The notes: generated by a model not told the origin, from the sequence alone. A stretch of DNA of 64,000 bases from Adenophora triphylla var. japonica (GCA_022495995.1 JAFEMH010000981.1:62001-126000), one strand, 5' to 3'. Positions 1-11,558 are shown, numbered from the stretch's first letter. Made by a program: numbers and translations.

Positions 1-3000
1 CACTCTTCCCCCGCAATTTACGGGAGGAGAAGTCTGAGTCACAATTACCACTTAGGGAATGGGAACATATGACAATTTTGCGGTTGCACGCACCCATATT
101 CCCCCAACGGGTTTGATCAACGTTCCCTCTCGGCGAAATCCCGGTAGTATGGGAAGAAGATTAGATGACGGCGATGATGATGATGATGACGAGAGTGAAG
201 AGTCAGCGAGGCCCCGATCCGGAAACAATGCGGAACAATCATGCGGAAATGAGCCCATGGGAGCTAGGCACAATGGTTGGTTGTCGGCAAGCAACGACGA
301 AGGACCGCCGGGAAATGCGGATCGGATACCAATGGACAGACCCTACGAGGTGTCACTTGTAAGATGCATTTGTGGCCAATGCCGGATACTCCGAGAGGAT
401 GAGGGACAGCAAAGCCCGCGCCCGGATCCGTACATATCCGAAATCCTAGAACACAACGTTCCTTATAAGAACTGGCGGTGAATGGAAAGGGTTTATTGAA
501 GCAGTCGAAAATGGAGGGTTTCGGCCACCGAGAAGATGAAGAATTCGTAAACGTTATTGGATCTTTTTCTTCTTTCCCAAGAACGGATGGCATAACAACC
601 GTAAGGGTCACGGCCGGGCCGCTCGAGCGCGGCGAGTGCACGCAATCACGAAAAGGGTTATCGATACGAACGTCTCCCGGTGGCCTTCATACCTATGAAT
701 CCACATGACGCCTTTCTAATTGCTCCGGTGCCGACAATGGACCCGGGTGCTCCTTATTTGGACACGAGATCTATCGAGCCGCTACCTCAAACTCCGAAGG
801 AACGTTGCCTATCCTTCACTTGTGGCTGCCCTACTTGCAAGATTGAAAGAAAAAGGATATACGATGAGATGGAGGCGATAGCCATAACTCGTGGGCCATC
901 GAGGGATGAAATCGAAAAGCCGCCGAGTCAGACAATAGCGACTCTTGTTGCATGATAACTATGAGCAAGGCCGGCCATGAGAGTGAATCGGAGGACGCCC
1001 TAGCTCTGTGGGACCATCGAGGGCAACAACACAACCCCAAACCCAGCTGTGACTTGGGAAGCGGTTATAAGGGCCGCCCGGGGAAGGAGCCGGTGCGGCT
1101 CGGCCCCTCATTTGTCACTAGACTCCGTCGGGCCCAATGGCCAATAGCGAAAAGGGCTCCCCATTGACCTTAGCGGCATTGAAGAAATCCGGTCGAGACG
1201 GCGATGAGGAAGTTAATCTGTTGACCCGATGCAGGCGAGATCTTCCAAGGAAATCCCAAGGCGAGATAAGAAGGCCACGAGATCAAGCACCAAAGAAGAT
1301 CGCCGCCCCTATGCTAAGGCAGTGAAACTCCAGGACCACGAAAAAGAGGATCCCGTGCTCACCCGGTTGAAGCAAACACGAGGCCAACATTTCCCTCTGG
1401 TCTCTACTCACCTCGTCCTATCCCCATGGGCGAAGGCTGGAAGAAAGCTGGCTCGCACTCTCGTGCCTATTGATGCTACTCCCGATGATGTGAGTACGGT
1501 GATTGGAAACATCCACTACGGGAACATAATCACTTTCACGAGATCTCGACCTCCCTCAATTTGGGGCGATCATAATGAGCCTCTCTTCATCACGATCCAG
1601 TGGATGAACGACGCCTCCCTCGGGTCTGGTGGATAATGGGTCGGAATGAACATTCTTCCGGCAAAGATCATGAGCTTGCTTGATATCAAGACTACGAGAC
1701 TTGAAGCCTTCTTCTCTCACGGTCAAGCTTACGACTCAACATCCCGGCGGTCCTCGGAGTTGCTACTTTAGACCTCTGGTTTGGACGAGAAATTGATACT
1801 GTGGAATTCCGGGTTATCGACATCCCGATTACTTTCAATGCCTGTGAAGACCTTGGCTGCACCAAGTCAAAGGGGTCGCCTCGAAGCCTCCACCGGTGTG
1901 TGAAATTCGTCTCGAATGGGGATCGACGACCATTTACGGAGATTTAGTCACTTTAGAAGGCACGGATACGGGCGGAATACCTATTACGGAAATCAAACAT
2001 GACGAGGAAGGTCACATGCTAACGGGCTTCACGGTCGAGCCTCCCAAGGCCCAAGTGTGCAACATAGATCGACGGTCACTCGGGATAAAATCCCACCGGT
2101 CTTGAAAATGATGAGAAAAATGAGCTATCTACTGGCCTCGATGCAGGGAAGCACCAACAAGGAACTCACAAACTCATCGAAGTGAAAGGACGGAATACTC
2201 GCCACGGCACAGGATATGAGGCCTCCCCGGTGGACCTTTGCAAAGGAAAAAGATTTGAAGGCTGCCACGGGAAAGGTCCCGGTCGACAACCCTAAATCTC
2301 TCCCCTTCGGTCCTAATTTGGGTGACTACTTTGTAAAGGGTCCCACACAACCGGGAAACATCACAGAGCCCACTCCTACGGCGGGATGGCTAAAGCTACA
2401 AGATAACCTCAACAAGTTCGGAGGAACCAAGGCTAACCCGGTCCGTAGAATGTTCTGGACCTACCCAAGATACACAGGGCTACCACTGCCATGAAGAGTG
2501 AGTATACCTTCGGAGCGTGCACTGACACAGTGGAGCAGGTTCGAGAAGCTCACAACCACTATTCCTCGCCCGGGAAGATCCGAAACACGAATTCGGGCGA
2601 CGGTGCCAAAAGCTAAGGCCACGGAATTTCCCTCGAGATGATTGGGATGGTGCAGTTATGCGGCAATTGTTCGAAGAAGAAGTCCAGTGCCGGACACGAT
2701 TGATCTCGGCTCGGTCCAAGATGATAGCGGCAATTGAGAAAGGAAAACAAAAACGGCCACGGTTCGAGTCATGAGGCCACCAGCAGCGATGCCGCTAAAG
2801 AATTGGGAAACTCTCTCGGGCCGTCCGCGACCAAGGAGGAAATGATCACCAAGCTTGGATTGGTCCCCGTCCCTTTGTGTCAATCTAGGACAAGTCCTCC
2901 CGAGTCTCTCTCTGTTAAGATCGAGTCTCTAGGGTCGTCAGATGGCCTTACGCTGAAGACTACGAGTGCAGCAAGCCTTTGTATCCCCTTTCGTTTTCAA

Positions 3001-3010
3001 TGAAATGACG
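1..3010 (+). pseudogene. Degenerate Tat-lineage Ty3/gypsy gag-protease remnant
   Basis: This stretch has only short open frames, but several pieces read as the polyprotein of a Tat-type Ty3/gypsy retrotransposon. Around 1560-1640 the translation contains HNEPLFITIQ, then a Leu-Val-Asp-Asn-Gly-Ser stretch, which resembles the aspartic protease active site of this lineage (D-N-G-S). The match to the next conserved stretch (NILPAKIMSLL) needs a frameshift at about 1640. Around 1800-1930 a motif like FRVIDIPITFN followed by SLHRCVKF matches the region after protease in Tat elements. Stops and frameshifts are frequent, so the gene is dead. No reverse transcriptase motifs (such as the Y-x-D-D box) are visible before 3010, so RT seems deleted. 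The left end lies outside the window. Confidence 0.6.
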
Positions 3011-3300
3011 AACCTTTACGAGTATCCCTTGATTGCCACTTTAACTAATGATGAATTAATTAATAAAAAAATTTAATAATAATTCATTAGATAAAGAAAG
3101 CAGACACATTAAACAAAAAAAAATCAAACAACAAAAAAAAATCTTTAAGCGGGTTGTCAGGAAGAGGAAAATCGAGCCCAAGTGCCGAAGAGATTTTGAC
3201 GAGTGTGAATTTGGGAGCTGCGGAAGAGCCTAAAGAGCCTTGATTGGCGATTTCTTCGAAGGAATCGAAAAGGATGCTCTGCAAAGTCCTACAAAATCCT
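3011..3300. other. A/T-rich junction inside the dead polyprotein
   Basis: This segment separates protease-linker sequence from integrase sequence and carries several A runs. It holds no recognisable RT or RNase H sequence. I read it as the scar of a large internal deletion with filler sequence. No gene is supported here. Confidence 0.35.
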
Positions 3301-4093
3301 CAATTCAAAGAAAGTTGCCCTCTTCATCAAAGAAAACATCATGTGCGGATACGGGTTGCCGTAGAAATCATCTCGAGATAATGGATCCCACTTCGAAGGG
3401 AATGTGAAAAGCTGGCGGCGGAATTCCGAATAACCCGTCACAAGTCATCTCCCTACGGGCCCCAAACCAACGGAGCCGTCGAAGCGGCAAACAAGACTCT
3501 GGAAAATATCATCCGGAAAATGGTGTCCCGAGGCGAGAGATTGGCCCGAGAAGTTACACTGGCACTCTGGGGCTACGAGAACATCGGTCGAACGGCAAGG
3601 CGGGAAACACCTTTTGCCCTCACATACGGAATGGAAGCCGTACTCCCAATCGAGCTAGAAATACCCTCGCTCAGGTATGCTTTGGAAAGCCGGATCAACG
3701 AGGTCGAATGGCTCCCGAGTCGCCATGACGAATTGGCCCTACTAGACGAACGCCGATTGAAGGCCATGGAACACATCCGGGCCTACCAAGGAAGAATGGC
3801 TAGAGCCTTCGACAAGAAAGTAAAGCATCGGGAGATCCGAGAAGGTGATCTCGTTTTGAAAGAAAAGCCCCGGTCCGTATCAACCCCCTCGGCAAATGGG
3901 AGCTGTATGGGTCGGGCCATATGTCGTCCGGAAGATCTTCTCCGGAGGAGCCATGCAACTTGCGGACCTCGACGGGAATCCCTTTGTACACCCGGTGAAT
4001 GGTGACAAGGCTGCGCGAGATACTACGCGTAAAACAAAAAAAAAAAAGAAGAAAGAAGGAAAAGTGCTAAAGAGTAATACCCAACTAGGTTGA
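3301..4093 (+). pseudogene. Tat-lineage integrase C-terminal part, frameshifted
   Basis: The translation shows the end of a Ty3/gypsy integrase. SPYGPQTNGAVEAANK (about 3450-3500) is the end of the catalytic core, with the Glu of the D,D,E triad in NGAVEAANK. ETPFALTYGMEAVLPIE (about 3605-3655) is the usual next landmark, and VGPYVVRKIFSGGA with DLDGNPFVHPVN (about 3905-4000) is the typical C-terminus of Tat pol. A frameshift near 3870-3895 separates the last block from the rest. Upstream core residues are poorly preserved. The protein would catalyse strand transfer of the retroelement cDNA in a live element; here it cannot be made intact. Confidence 0.8.
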
Positions 4094-4500
4094 AAACCCG
4101 AGAAGGGCGGCCTAGGTAAAAAACGAGGTTGCACCAAAAAAAAAAAAAAAAAACAAAAAAAAAAAACAAAAAAAAAAAAAAAAAAAAAAAAACAAAAAAA
4201 AAACAAAAAAAAAAAAAAAAACAAAAAAAAAAACAAAAAAAAAAAACAAAAAAAGAGTTCACCGGGTTGAACTACGAAGACTGAGCTCCTCAAAATGAGG
4301 AACGTAGAGCGGCGGAAACGGTTCGGTCTAAAGCACAAATAAAAGCCATACTTTGGCATCAATACAATTGATCGGACCATGAAAGCGTCTCGAAAAACTC
4401 TAAAGCAATTCAAATATTCATTACAAGTTAAAAGCTCTTTGATGAGTCTAAGCCCGATTCATTCCTACAGCGGCAACTGCTAAAGAAAACTAAGATACAT
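4094..4500 (+). other. Post-pol untranslated region with long A/C-run block
   Basis: After the integrase the sequence continues with an untranslated region. At about 4134-4253 it is almost pure A interrupted by single C bases. Next comes a segment containing CTCCTCAAAATGAG and ACGTAG, resembling sequence that follows pol in many Tat elements (recalled family knowledge, not computed). The A block produces a long poly-Phe frame on the other strand, which is not a gene. Confidence 0.45.
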
Positions 4501-4642
4501 AATCAAACTAATGTATGCGCCATGACAAGAAAGGGATACTCGGAAACCTCGGAGTCACTCCAAGCCACTCGTGCTTGGCCTCTCCCCTCTTCTTCCCCCT
4601 TCGAGTCTTCTTTTACGAGCAGGAAAAATGTCGGTGTTCCTC

Positions 4643-6046
4643 CTACCAAGCTGCTGGTATAGGGACGGGGTCTATCAAACCGGCCTCTGTCGGGGCCTTA
4701 GTAGCCCTAGCGTCATCCCTCATCTCCTGTAGCCTAGGCGGTAGCATAGGAGCCCTCCTCTCCTGTCTCTTGACGTAAGCCTCATAGTCGGTCACGGCGT
4801 CTCCGCTCTGTCATGAGGGTTGGCCCTCGCCTCGGCCCTCCTCCTCTCGAAGCTTGATCGGGTCCTCCGCACCCACAATGGCCTCACGCCGTCTCAAAAT
4901 AGCCACTGAGTCTCTCCCGAGATGCCTCTCATACCAATCCAGTACCCAGTGGTCGGGAACACCGGTCTCGGACGCTGAGAATGACCCGAGGAGGAAAGGC
5001 ATCATACCTCCATGCTCGGGAAAGAAATGGAAACAACGAGGGATCATCCATAGAAACGAGGAGCCACCACCACGGTGGCTATATCATCAAAGCCCTCCAA
5101 AGGAACCTGCTCCAGGCCAAAGCGTCTCGGGACTAAAGCGGAATATAGAAGCTGGCGAGAAAGCCCGGAAGCATGACCACGGGAGACCCATCTGAAGCAC
5201 TCTGCGAGTCTCCACCCGCCAATGAGGCACCGACCATCGATATCTTCGGATCGCGACCCGCCATCCAACGCTCCCACGAGCCACGATCATCAAAATCTAC
5301 ATCAACACCTCTCTGGCAAAAGTCCGAGGCACGATCATATCGAGAGGTTTCCCGAAGAACCCCCAAACGCTCCATCGGCCACGGGGTCAAGAGGAGCAGG
5401 CTGCCCCGTGCATATACCGCCGTCCCGTAGCTAATCCGAGAGCATGAAAAGTCTCCCCAGGAATCAAAGGAACGACATCTACGCCGGGCGACGGTGAACG
5501 ACAACATCCGGCGAGATCGATGGCGGATCCCGAAGGAATAGACCATGAACGGGGTGCCAAACATACAAAGTGCAAAGGCATCCCAATAGGCATCATCTAC
5601 CAAACCTAGGCCCCTAAATGCGTCGGGAAGACCGGAAATATCGAAATGATCGGGACCGCGGATCATACCTTGCGCTTCCTCAGGGAAAGATGAAGGAGGA
5701 CGCACAATCTGTCGACAAAAGAAGCCCCTCAGGGCAAAGGGAACCGCTATCTCTTCCACCTCAGGACCTCAAGCAAGGCCCGAAATTCTTCGACAGTCGG
5801 AACAATCTCGTTGAAGGAAAGGCAAAAGACATGCCTTCTAGTATCCCAAAATGATGAAGAAGCTCTCAAAAGCTCATAATCAGGAATCAATTCCTTGAGA
5901 GACCATAAGCACTTCACCTTGTATCTTTCTTCAAAGAAGAACCTCCTCTCATGCATGATTTCCGGGACCAATCCTTGAACTTGTTGAAGAATGACATTTG
6001 GGACTCTTGGGACAATTTTGATGGAGCTTTTCTAAAGGTTTTCCAT
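4643..6046 (-). pseudogene. DUF7745-like (Ogre/Tat extra ORF) pseudogene
   Basis: Reading leftwards from the ATG at 6046, the protein contains LIPDYELLRASSSFWD then VFCLSFNEIVPTVEEFRALL (about 5790-5900). This matches the N-terminal signature of DUF7745 proteins, the extra ORF found in Ogre/Tat retrotransposons (pattern F-W-D ... F-x-x-x-x-x-x-P-T-x-E-E-Y/F). Later pieces (DAYWDAFALCMFG, LERLGVLR-like, EQVPLEGFDD, HWVLDWYERHLGRD) continue the family but lie in different frames. There is a TAG stop at codon 5 and at least three frameshifts, the first near 5755, so it is broken. The likely stop is at 4643. The role of DUF7745 proteins is unknown. The gene shares a promoter-region palindrome with the PMD gene upstream. 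Confidence 0.65.
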
Positions 6047-6171
6047 GGTTTTCTCTCTCTTTCTCCCGAAAATGGCTGTTTGAATTTGGAGGTTGAAGAG
6101 GATATTTGAATTTGAAATAAAGCAAGACCAGTGCGAACCAAAATTAAGGACGGTGTCGAGATGCGGTCCCC

Positions 6172-6183
6172 ATCCGCGCGGAT
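6172..6183. promoter_or_regulatory. CCGCGCGG palindrome upstream of the DUF7745-like ORF
   Basis: A perfect 12-bp palindrome ATCCGCGCGGAT lies about 126 bp upstream of the ATG at 6046 on the minus strand. The longer shared text ATCCGCGCGGATAGGATTGC also occurs at 9633 before the PMD gene. The core CGCG resembles CAMTA-type CGCG boxes; that link is only a suggestion. Confidence 0.4.
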
Positions 6184-6540
6184 AGGATTGCTTTCCATCA
6201 AAAAAATCTGCAACTCCAGTGCTACACCAAAAGAGGAATATTCCGTCCCGGTTGCTCGAAACACTGTGCAAAAAAAAACCTCCCCAAACCGGTCCATATA
6301 CCAAACACCCTTGCAAAAAAAAAAAAAAAAAAACCAAGGCTCATGCAACCTTTGCATTCATATTGCGCATTGCATTCATAAAATAAAATCCTAAATTATT
6401 ACATTCCAAAAAAAAAAAGAGTGTGCATAAAAAAAAAAAAACAAACAAACATAAATAAAATCCTAAATTATTACATCCAAAAAAAAAAAAAAAAAAAATG
6501 TGCATAAAATTTGTACAAATCTAAATCTCAATCTCAAATC

Positions 6541-9474
6541 TCAAAAAAAAAAAATCAATCGGAGTCTCCAGGCGCCCGATGTCTCCCCCGGCCCCTCTTG
6601 CGACTCGGGCCCGCCTCCTCGGGAGCCACGAAAATCTCGGGCTCGAGAATCGTCCTCGTCTCCGAGAAAGAGGCTCATCGGGACCAACCGGCACGCTACG
6701 ATAGGGCAAGCGAGATCTGCGAAAAAATCGTATCCGAAGGTGAAGGCGTCGGACTCTGGACGTACGAAGACGACCCGCCATCTTTGCCCGCCATACGTGT
6801 CCACTGCCGTGTGGATCCCGAGAATGACGTGATCCGAAGCGGCACCGCGCGGGGATCAAGGAGAGGAGACAAAGGAGTCTCTGAAGAAGTCTACGAGCGA
6901 ATAGGGAAGCCTCCCGTCGACGGGCGCCGGCCGTGGTCGCCTCGCTCTAGCTGAGGAGCCCCGCAAGCGACCATCCTCTGATGAATCTCTTGGCCCCGAT
7001 CACTTGCTTCGTCGGCTTCTCGACGACCACCTCCGAAAACGCACAAAAGCAAAAGCGTCAAAAAAAAAAAGAGGTGATGCTAAAGATGATGAAACAAAAG
7101 AAAGAAAAGAAGGGGAAAAGGTGAAGCCATACCTTCATACCGGACGAGGCGGAAAGCTCGTGGAAGTCGCTCGGGTGAGGGATCTGCACCCTCAATCGGA
7201 CCCCATCCTGGATATAGGAAAAATCCGTCCGAGGGTACCGCGGGATCCCAAGCCCCTCCTATCCGAACACGAGGCATCCTCGGCCTCCTCAAGACGAATG
7301 TCGCATATGGCTCAATCGCCACGAAATCCGAGAAGTCTTTGGCCGGCTCGGTAATCATCCCAGTCACGGACCGATCGCTCGGAGTGCATCATATCGGCGG
7401 GAGGCTCCACCGGTGTCCTCAAAGGCGAATTCACGCCATGCGCGCGTCACCCTCTCTCCCGAGATAATATGCATCGCGAGTCGGACCTCTCAAAATCCTC
7501 CATTGCACAGTCGGATCTCGGCGCCCTTCGGTGCGCCACCTCAAGCGATCCCGGGGAAGAATATCATCCCCTCATCTGTCTCGGCCTCCGTCAAAGGAAG
7601 GCAATCCGCGTACACGAGAGTCGTACGCCCCCTGGAGCTTATCTTCTCCCGGGCATGCTTGGACCAAGGCTGCATGGCCGGATACGCCCGGCGTACTCCG
7701 CCGGTGCCGCCACATCGTGACGTGGAAAAACTCCAACGCCCATACTGCGAAGGTAAAAATCCAATCAATCCGGTGCAAAAGAAAAGTGCGTGCTCAAAAA
7801 AAAAAGAGGAAAGCAAAGCAAAGAGAGCTTATACCTCCAGGGCAAACTCAAAGCGATACAAAGAGCTCACGGCCTTGGTGTACCTATCAAGAGCAAAATA
7901 AAGCTCTGCCCGGCCCGGCCTCTCCCCACGAGACATCTCCGGCCGTCTCCATGTCCTCCAAGGATCTCAGCAAGGCAAAGGCTGCCGTCCCCTCGGCATG
8001 TCCAAAGAGCGTGCTCGAAAAAGCAAACCACAAGAAGGCCACAGCAATCGATCGGCGCCTATCCTCTCCTCCCGGCCTCGTAGCTCGCTATGGTCTCCAC
8101 AATCTTGCCGTAGACCACGGCATACTCCATCCCCATCCCCTTTTTGGGAATAGGGGAAAATCCCGAGAAGAGCACAGATCGGCATCGCTATAGCCGTCCC
8201 GCCACTCAATGCTGCGTCCATTAAAGGACAAACTCGTGATCGCAGCATAGTCAGAAGGCGTAACCGTAGCCTCGCCCCAGAAGAAGTGAAACGTGTGGGT
8301 CGCGTCCCACCAATGCTGCGCCAGAGCAAACATCAAGCCCTTGCTCTTAGGGAACTTGACCAGTCCCCTCAAGCACTCGACAAACTCCCAAAGCCCCGTC
8401 TCGACAACAATCTGTCTCGGACTCGACAAAGCTCCTCGACCCGCATTCGGAAGCCGGTCCCACAAGTCAATCACGGACTCCACCGATCCTCGAGTCTTCA
8501 TTTTGTTCAGCTGCTCCGTTACAAAACGGTTTCCGCCCTGCAAAAAAAAAAGAAAGAGAGAAAATATCAAAAAAAAAAATTTGCGTTTGCACAAAAAAAA
8601 AAAAGCATACACATGCATTAAAAAAAAAAATTCGACAGCATAACTGCATACAATGAGCATAGCCCTATTTTTCTCGCATAAAAGAAAACAGTTTTCAGCA
8701 AATCCCAATGCATGCATTCCTACGGAAGTAAAAACTCCGTCCCATTTTCATAAAATAACATGCATACCATCCATCATCTCAAAAAAAAAAATTGCATACA
8801 TGCATATCATCCATGCAACGGGAGGAAAAATCCGTCCCACTTTTCAAAAATAAAAAATCCTAAACATACATACATCTCATATTGGCAAAATGCCCATTCT
8901 TTCCAAACAAAATGCATGCATTGCATTATTCATCAATATCAATATTCAATTTCAAAAAAAAAAAATCATCATTCATCAATATCAATATTCAATTTCAAAA
9001 AAAAAAATCATCATCATCATCAACATGCAATATTCAATTTCAAAAAAAAAAAAAATCACAATTTTCGAATTTTCACATGCAATTTTCGAATTAAAAAAAA
9101 ATGGCGAAAATGCCAATTCTTTTTCCCAAGCAAAATGCACATTTTGGGTTACTCACATAATCATCAAGATTCAAAGACAATGAACATGCAATATTCAATT
9201 TCAAAAAAAAAAAAAAAATAAAAAATAAAAAAAATTTCAAAAATCACCTAAAATTCAAATTTCAAACAAGAAATCAACAAAGGGATCAAAGGGTTTCAAA
9301 GTATACCGTTCGGAGATTCGAATCCGAAGCCCAATGTTGCCAAGCATCGGGGTAGGGCTCCTCCGCAATCGATTGCGAACGATTGTAATGCCTCCTCATC
9401 CGGACGAGCTCCAATCGCCTCTCCGCTACCGGGCCACGTCCTTGGCCTTGAAAAGCGCCTTCCCCATGTTCCAT
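6541..9474 (-). pseudogene. Plant mobile domain (PMD) gene of a retroelement, frameshifted
   Basis: A multi-exon minus-strand gene begins with ATG at 9474. Exon 1 (9474-9307, 56 codons, MEHGEGAFQGQ...) ends at a GT donor, and exon 2 starts at 8537 after a T-rich tract and TTGCAG, in the same frame. Exon 2 contains ALAQHWWDATHTFHFFWGEA and TVTPSDYAAITSL (about 8240-8330), a clear PMD signature (W-x-x-x-T-H-T-F-H ... G-E ... T ... D). A later part reads VAFLWFAFSSTLFGHAEG and SLEDMETAGDVSWGEA (about 7930-8040), also PMD, but only after a frameshift near 8140 and with another near 7915. Further exons follow TTCGCAG at about 7740 and donor GT at about 7126, ending near 6541. PMDs occur in Arabidopsis MAIN/MAIL1 and in retroelements. 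Exon ends right of 8100 are firm, the rest approximate. Confidence 0.65.
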
Positions 9475-9631
9475 TGCTCGAAAATCGAAGAAAATCGAAA
9501 GATTTCGAAGGTTTTTAGGCCAAAAATGGCGGATTTCTCACTTTCTCTCTTTTCTCTCGACAAACTGTAAAACTGAATGGGGAAGAAGAAAAGGGCGTTG
9601 GCCCTAATTAATACCCCTGGTTTTCAAACCC

Positions 9632-9645
9632 TATCCGCGCGGATA
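9632..9645. promoter_or_regulatory. CCGCGCGG palindrome upstream of the PMD ORF
   Basis: A 14-bp perfect palindrome TATCCGCGCGGATA sits about 158 bp upstream of the PMD start codon at 9474. It is the longest of three copies in the window. A pyrimidine-rich 5' leader (CTTTCTCTCTTTTCTCTCGA on the plus strand is its complement partner region around 9540-9560) lies between it and the ATG. Confidence 0.4.
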
Positions 9646-9747
9646 GGATTGCAAGGGTCAAAATGACCCTTTTGCCCCTTAAAATTCCAGGACTCTGCAA
9701 TTCAGTCCCCAACTTGACAGAGTTAACCAAAGTTAACCAAAGTCAGC

Positions 9748-10252
9748 CCCTGATCATCAAAATCTTCCCCGGCAGTCAAACGTAAGACCGATCTCCTCGA
9801 GAAAGATAACGAGATCCCGTATCTTTCATCAAAATCTTCCCCGGCAGTCAAACGTAAGACCGATCTCTTCGAGAAAGATAACGAGATCCCGTATCTTTCA
9901 TCAAAATCTTCCCCGACAGTCAAACGTAAGACCGATCTCCTCGAGAAAGATAACGAGATCCCGTATCTTTCATCAAAATCTTCCCCGGCAGTCAAACGTA
10001 AGACCGATCTCCTCGAGAAAGATAACGAGATCCCGTATCTTTCATCAAAATCTTTCCCGGCAGTCAAACGTAAGACCGAGTGCCCCGAGAAAGATAACGG
10101 ATCCCGTATCTTTCATCAAAATCTTCCCCGGCAGTCAAACGTAAGACCGAGTGCCCCGAGAAAGATAACGAGATCCCGTATCTTTCATCAAAATCATCCA
10201 ACGGCAGTCAAACGTAAGACCGATCTCCCTGAGAAAGATAACGAGATCCCGT
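9748..10252. repeat. 72-bp tandem repeat array, seven units
   Basis: Units starting with GTCAAACGTAAGACCG begin at about 9775, 9847, 9919, 9991, 10063, 10134 and 10207. The period is 72 bp, except one unit 71 bp long because of a small deletion near 10100. Units are nearly identical, differing by a few substitutions (CTCCTCGAG/CTCTTCGAG/GTGCCCCGAG). Because 72 is a multiple of three, the minus strand keeps a repeated 24-residue open frame; I regard that as a by-product. Tandem arrays in untranslated parts are common in Tat/Ogre elements. Confidence 0.9.
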
Positions 10253-10410
10253 AAGGCTGTCCGTGACTGCAGCTGAAAAACCACGGTTTTTTGAAACGTG
10301 TGACACGGACTGTGCATTGGTCGACACTGGCTACCATGGGGAGTTTGGGGTGATTCCGTGCGTGCCCGGGAGCATCGTAAGGCTGTCCGTGACTGCAGCT
10401 GAAAAACCAC
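10251..10410 (+). repeat. Direct repeat of about 34 bp, spaced 126 bp
   Basis: GTAAGGCTGTCCGTGACTGC followed by AGCTGAAAAACCAC occurs at 10251-10284 and again at 10377-10410. It lies at the edge of the 72-bp array and may mark an older, larger duplication. Confidence 0.7.
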
Positions 10411-11084
10411 CCCGGGTTTAAAGGGACGTGCATGTAAAGTGTACAGGATATATAAGGTGCGCGTAGTGTGCGGCCTCCTAAAAATATTCCTTTTTGAGTT
10501 AAAACAGAGATTTTCATAAATGTGTTTTAAAGGAATGATTTTTCGGGACGGGGGAACATGCAACAGATAAGGCACGTAAATTTTCTGGGAGCCCCAGTCA
10601 GTCTTGGGACTGAATAGCCCCAAGCTGCCAAGGTTGCCAGATTAACCTCAATTTTTCCTGGTGGAATTGCCACTGAGTCCGCCCGGTCAGAATCCAAGGA
10701 GGATTGAGCCGTACGACTGCATGGATCAATTTTCCAGGTTCCACTCCTTTGCTATTTTAGGTTATTTCCCGAACATTTTAGGTGCCTTTTAGCCTTGAGA
10801 AGGCTTCCTGTTCAAAGTATGCACAATTTCCAAGATGCAAATGATGCAATGCAAGGTAAAGAAAGCAAGCACGATAATTGAAATCCGCGATGGGAGTCTA
10901 ACCCGCTCAAAAGAAAAAAGCTTTCTTATTATTTTTTTCGAAAAGGGATACCGGTACGTGGGATTGTTAAACCACCGTTTATTCCAAGCCCCGGGTTAGG
11001 GAGCGATACAGGAAGGTTAGTGGTTTCCACCTATATACCGGGTATCGTTTATTTTGAAAATAAAAGTTTTTCTCCTTTGGGATA
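10411..11084 (-). other. Retroelement leader next to primer binding site
   Basis: No gene is seen here. Read on the minus strand from the primer binding site, it resembles the leader of a Tat/Ogre element, with TGCATTGCATCATTTGCATC around 10835-10855. A minus-strand open frame at 10135-10623 is not supported by any recognised domain. Confidence 0.4.
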
Positions 11085-11102
11085 TCCCCAGCGGAGTCGC
11101 CA
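11085..11102 (-). other. Primer binding site complementary to tRNA-Arg
   Basis: The minus strand reads TGGCGACTCCGCTGGGGA. The plus strand is therefore the 3' end of plant tRNA-Arg(ACG), including CCA. It lies three bases from a CA-ended LTR border at 11106, as expected for a 5' LTR of a minus-oriented Ty3/gypsy element. Tat/Ogre elements are known to use tRNA-Arg. The tRNA sequence is recalled, not searched. Confidence 0.75.
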
Positions 11103-11550
11103 AACTGTGAATGTGTGCCCAAATTCTAAATTTTTTGTGTTTTTTAGATCGGATTCACGCGAGTTTGAAAACATCCGGTTTAATTTGAAAAACGGAGTCG
11201 CCACGCCATTTTGATTTCCTCAAAACTTTGAAAAAAATGATTTTAGGGTTCGGAGGTTAAGTTATCCCTTGGGAAGAACGGATCGTCGTTCACCCAAAGT
11301 GCCTTGCCGTAGCAAGTCTCCCTAGATTCCATTTTTCGTGCTTGCTTGCGTGCTTTCTTGTGTGCATGTGTTGAAAAGAGAGGGGGAGGAATGTCCCAAG
11401 TTGTCTTCCGGACGTACAAACCATTTAGTTGGTTGTCACTCGGGATTCCTTGGATTTTTTATGTGTTCGGGACTTTGATCCCGTCCTCATCTTGGACTTG
11501 TGATCATCGCTATTTGACCTTGGGTCTTACGTGATCGAGAGAAGGACTCT

Positions 11551-11558
11551 CTTTTATA
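11551..11558 (-). promoter_or_regulatory. Minus-strand TATA box in the LTR-like unit
   Basis: The minus strand reads GACTATAAAAGAGAGTCC. It lies about 450 bp before the primer binding site, giving an R-U5 segment of a normal length for a 5' LTR reading leftwards. Confidence 0.45.

Noticed and set aside
59..481. Asp-rich frame as an intact gene
   Set aside because: It lies in the dead polyprotein region, and the Asp run comes from a GAT/GAC repeat.
3880..4413. Minus-strand frame with very long Phe runs
   Set aside because: It is the complement of the A/C-run tract; composition alone explains it.
9723..10067. Repeated 24-residue peptide frame as a real gene
   Set aside because: The frame exists because the repeat is 72 bp; no start context, domain or partner supports a protein.
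9748..10252. CRISPR-like array
   Set aside because: Units are contiguous 72-bp repeats without spacers in plant DNA.
10135..10623. Minus-strand 162-codon frame
   Set aside because: It lies in leader and repeat sequence of a retroelement and matches no family I know.
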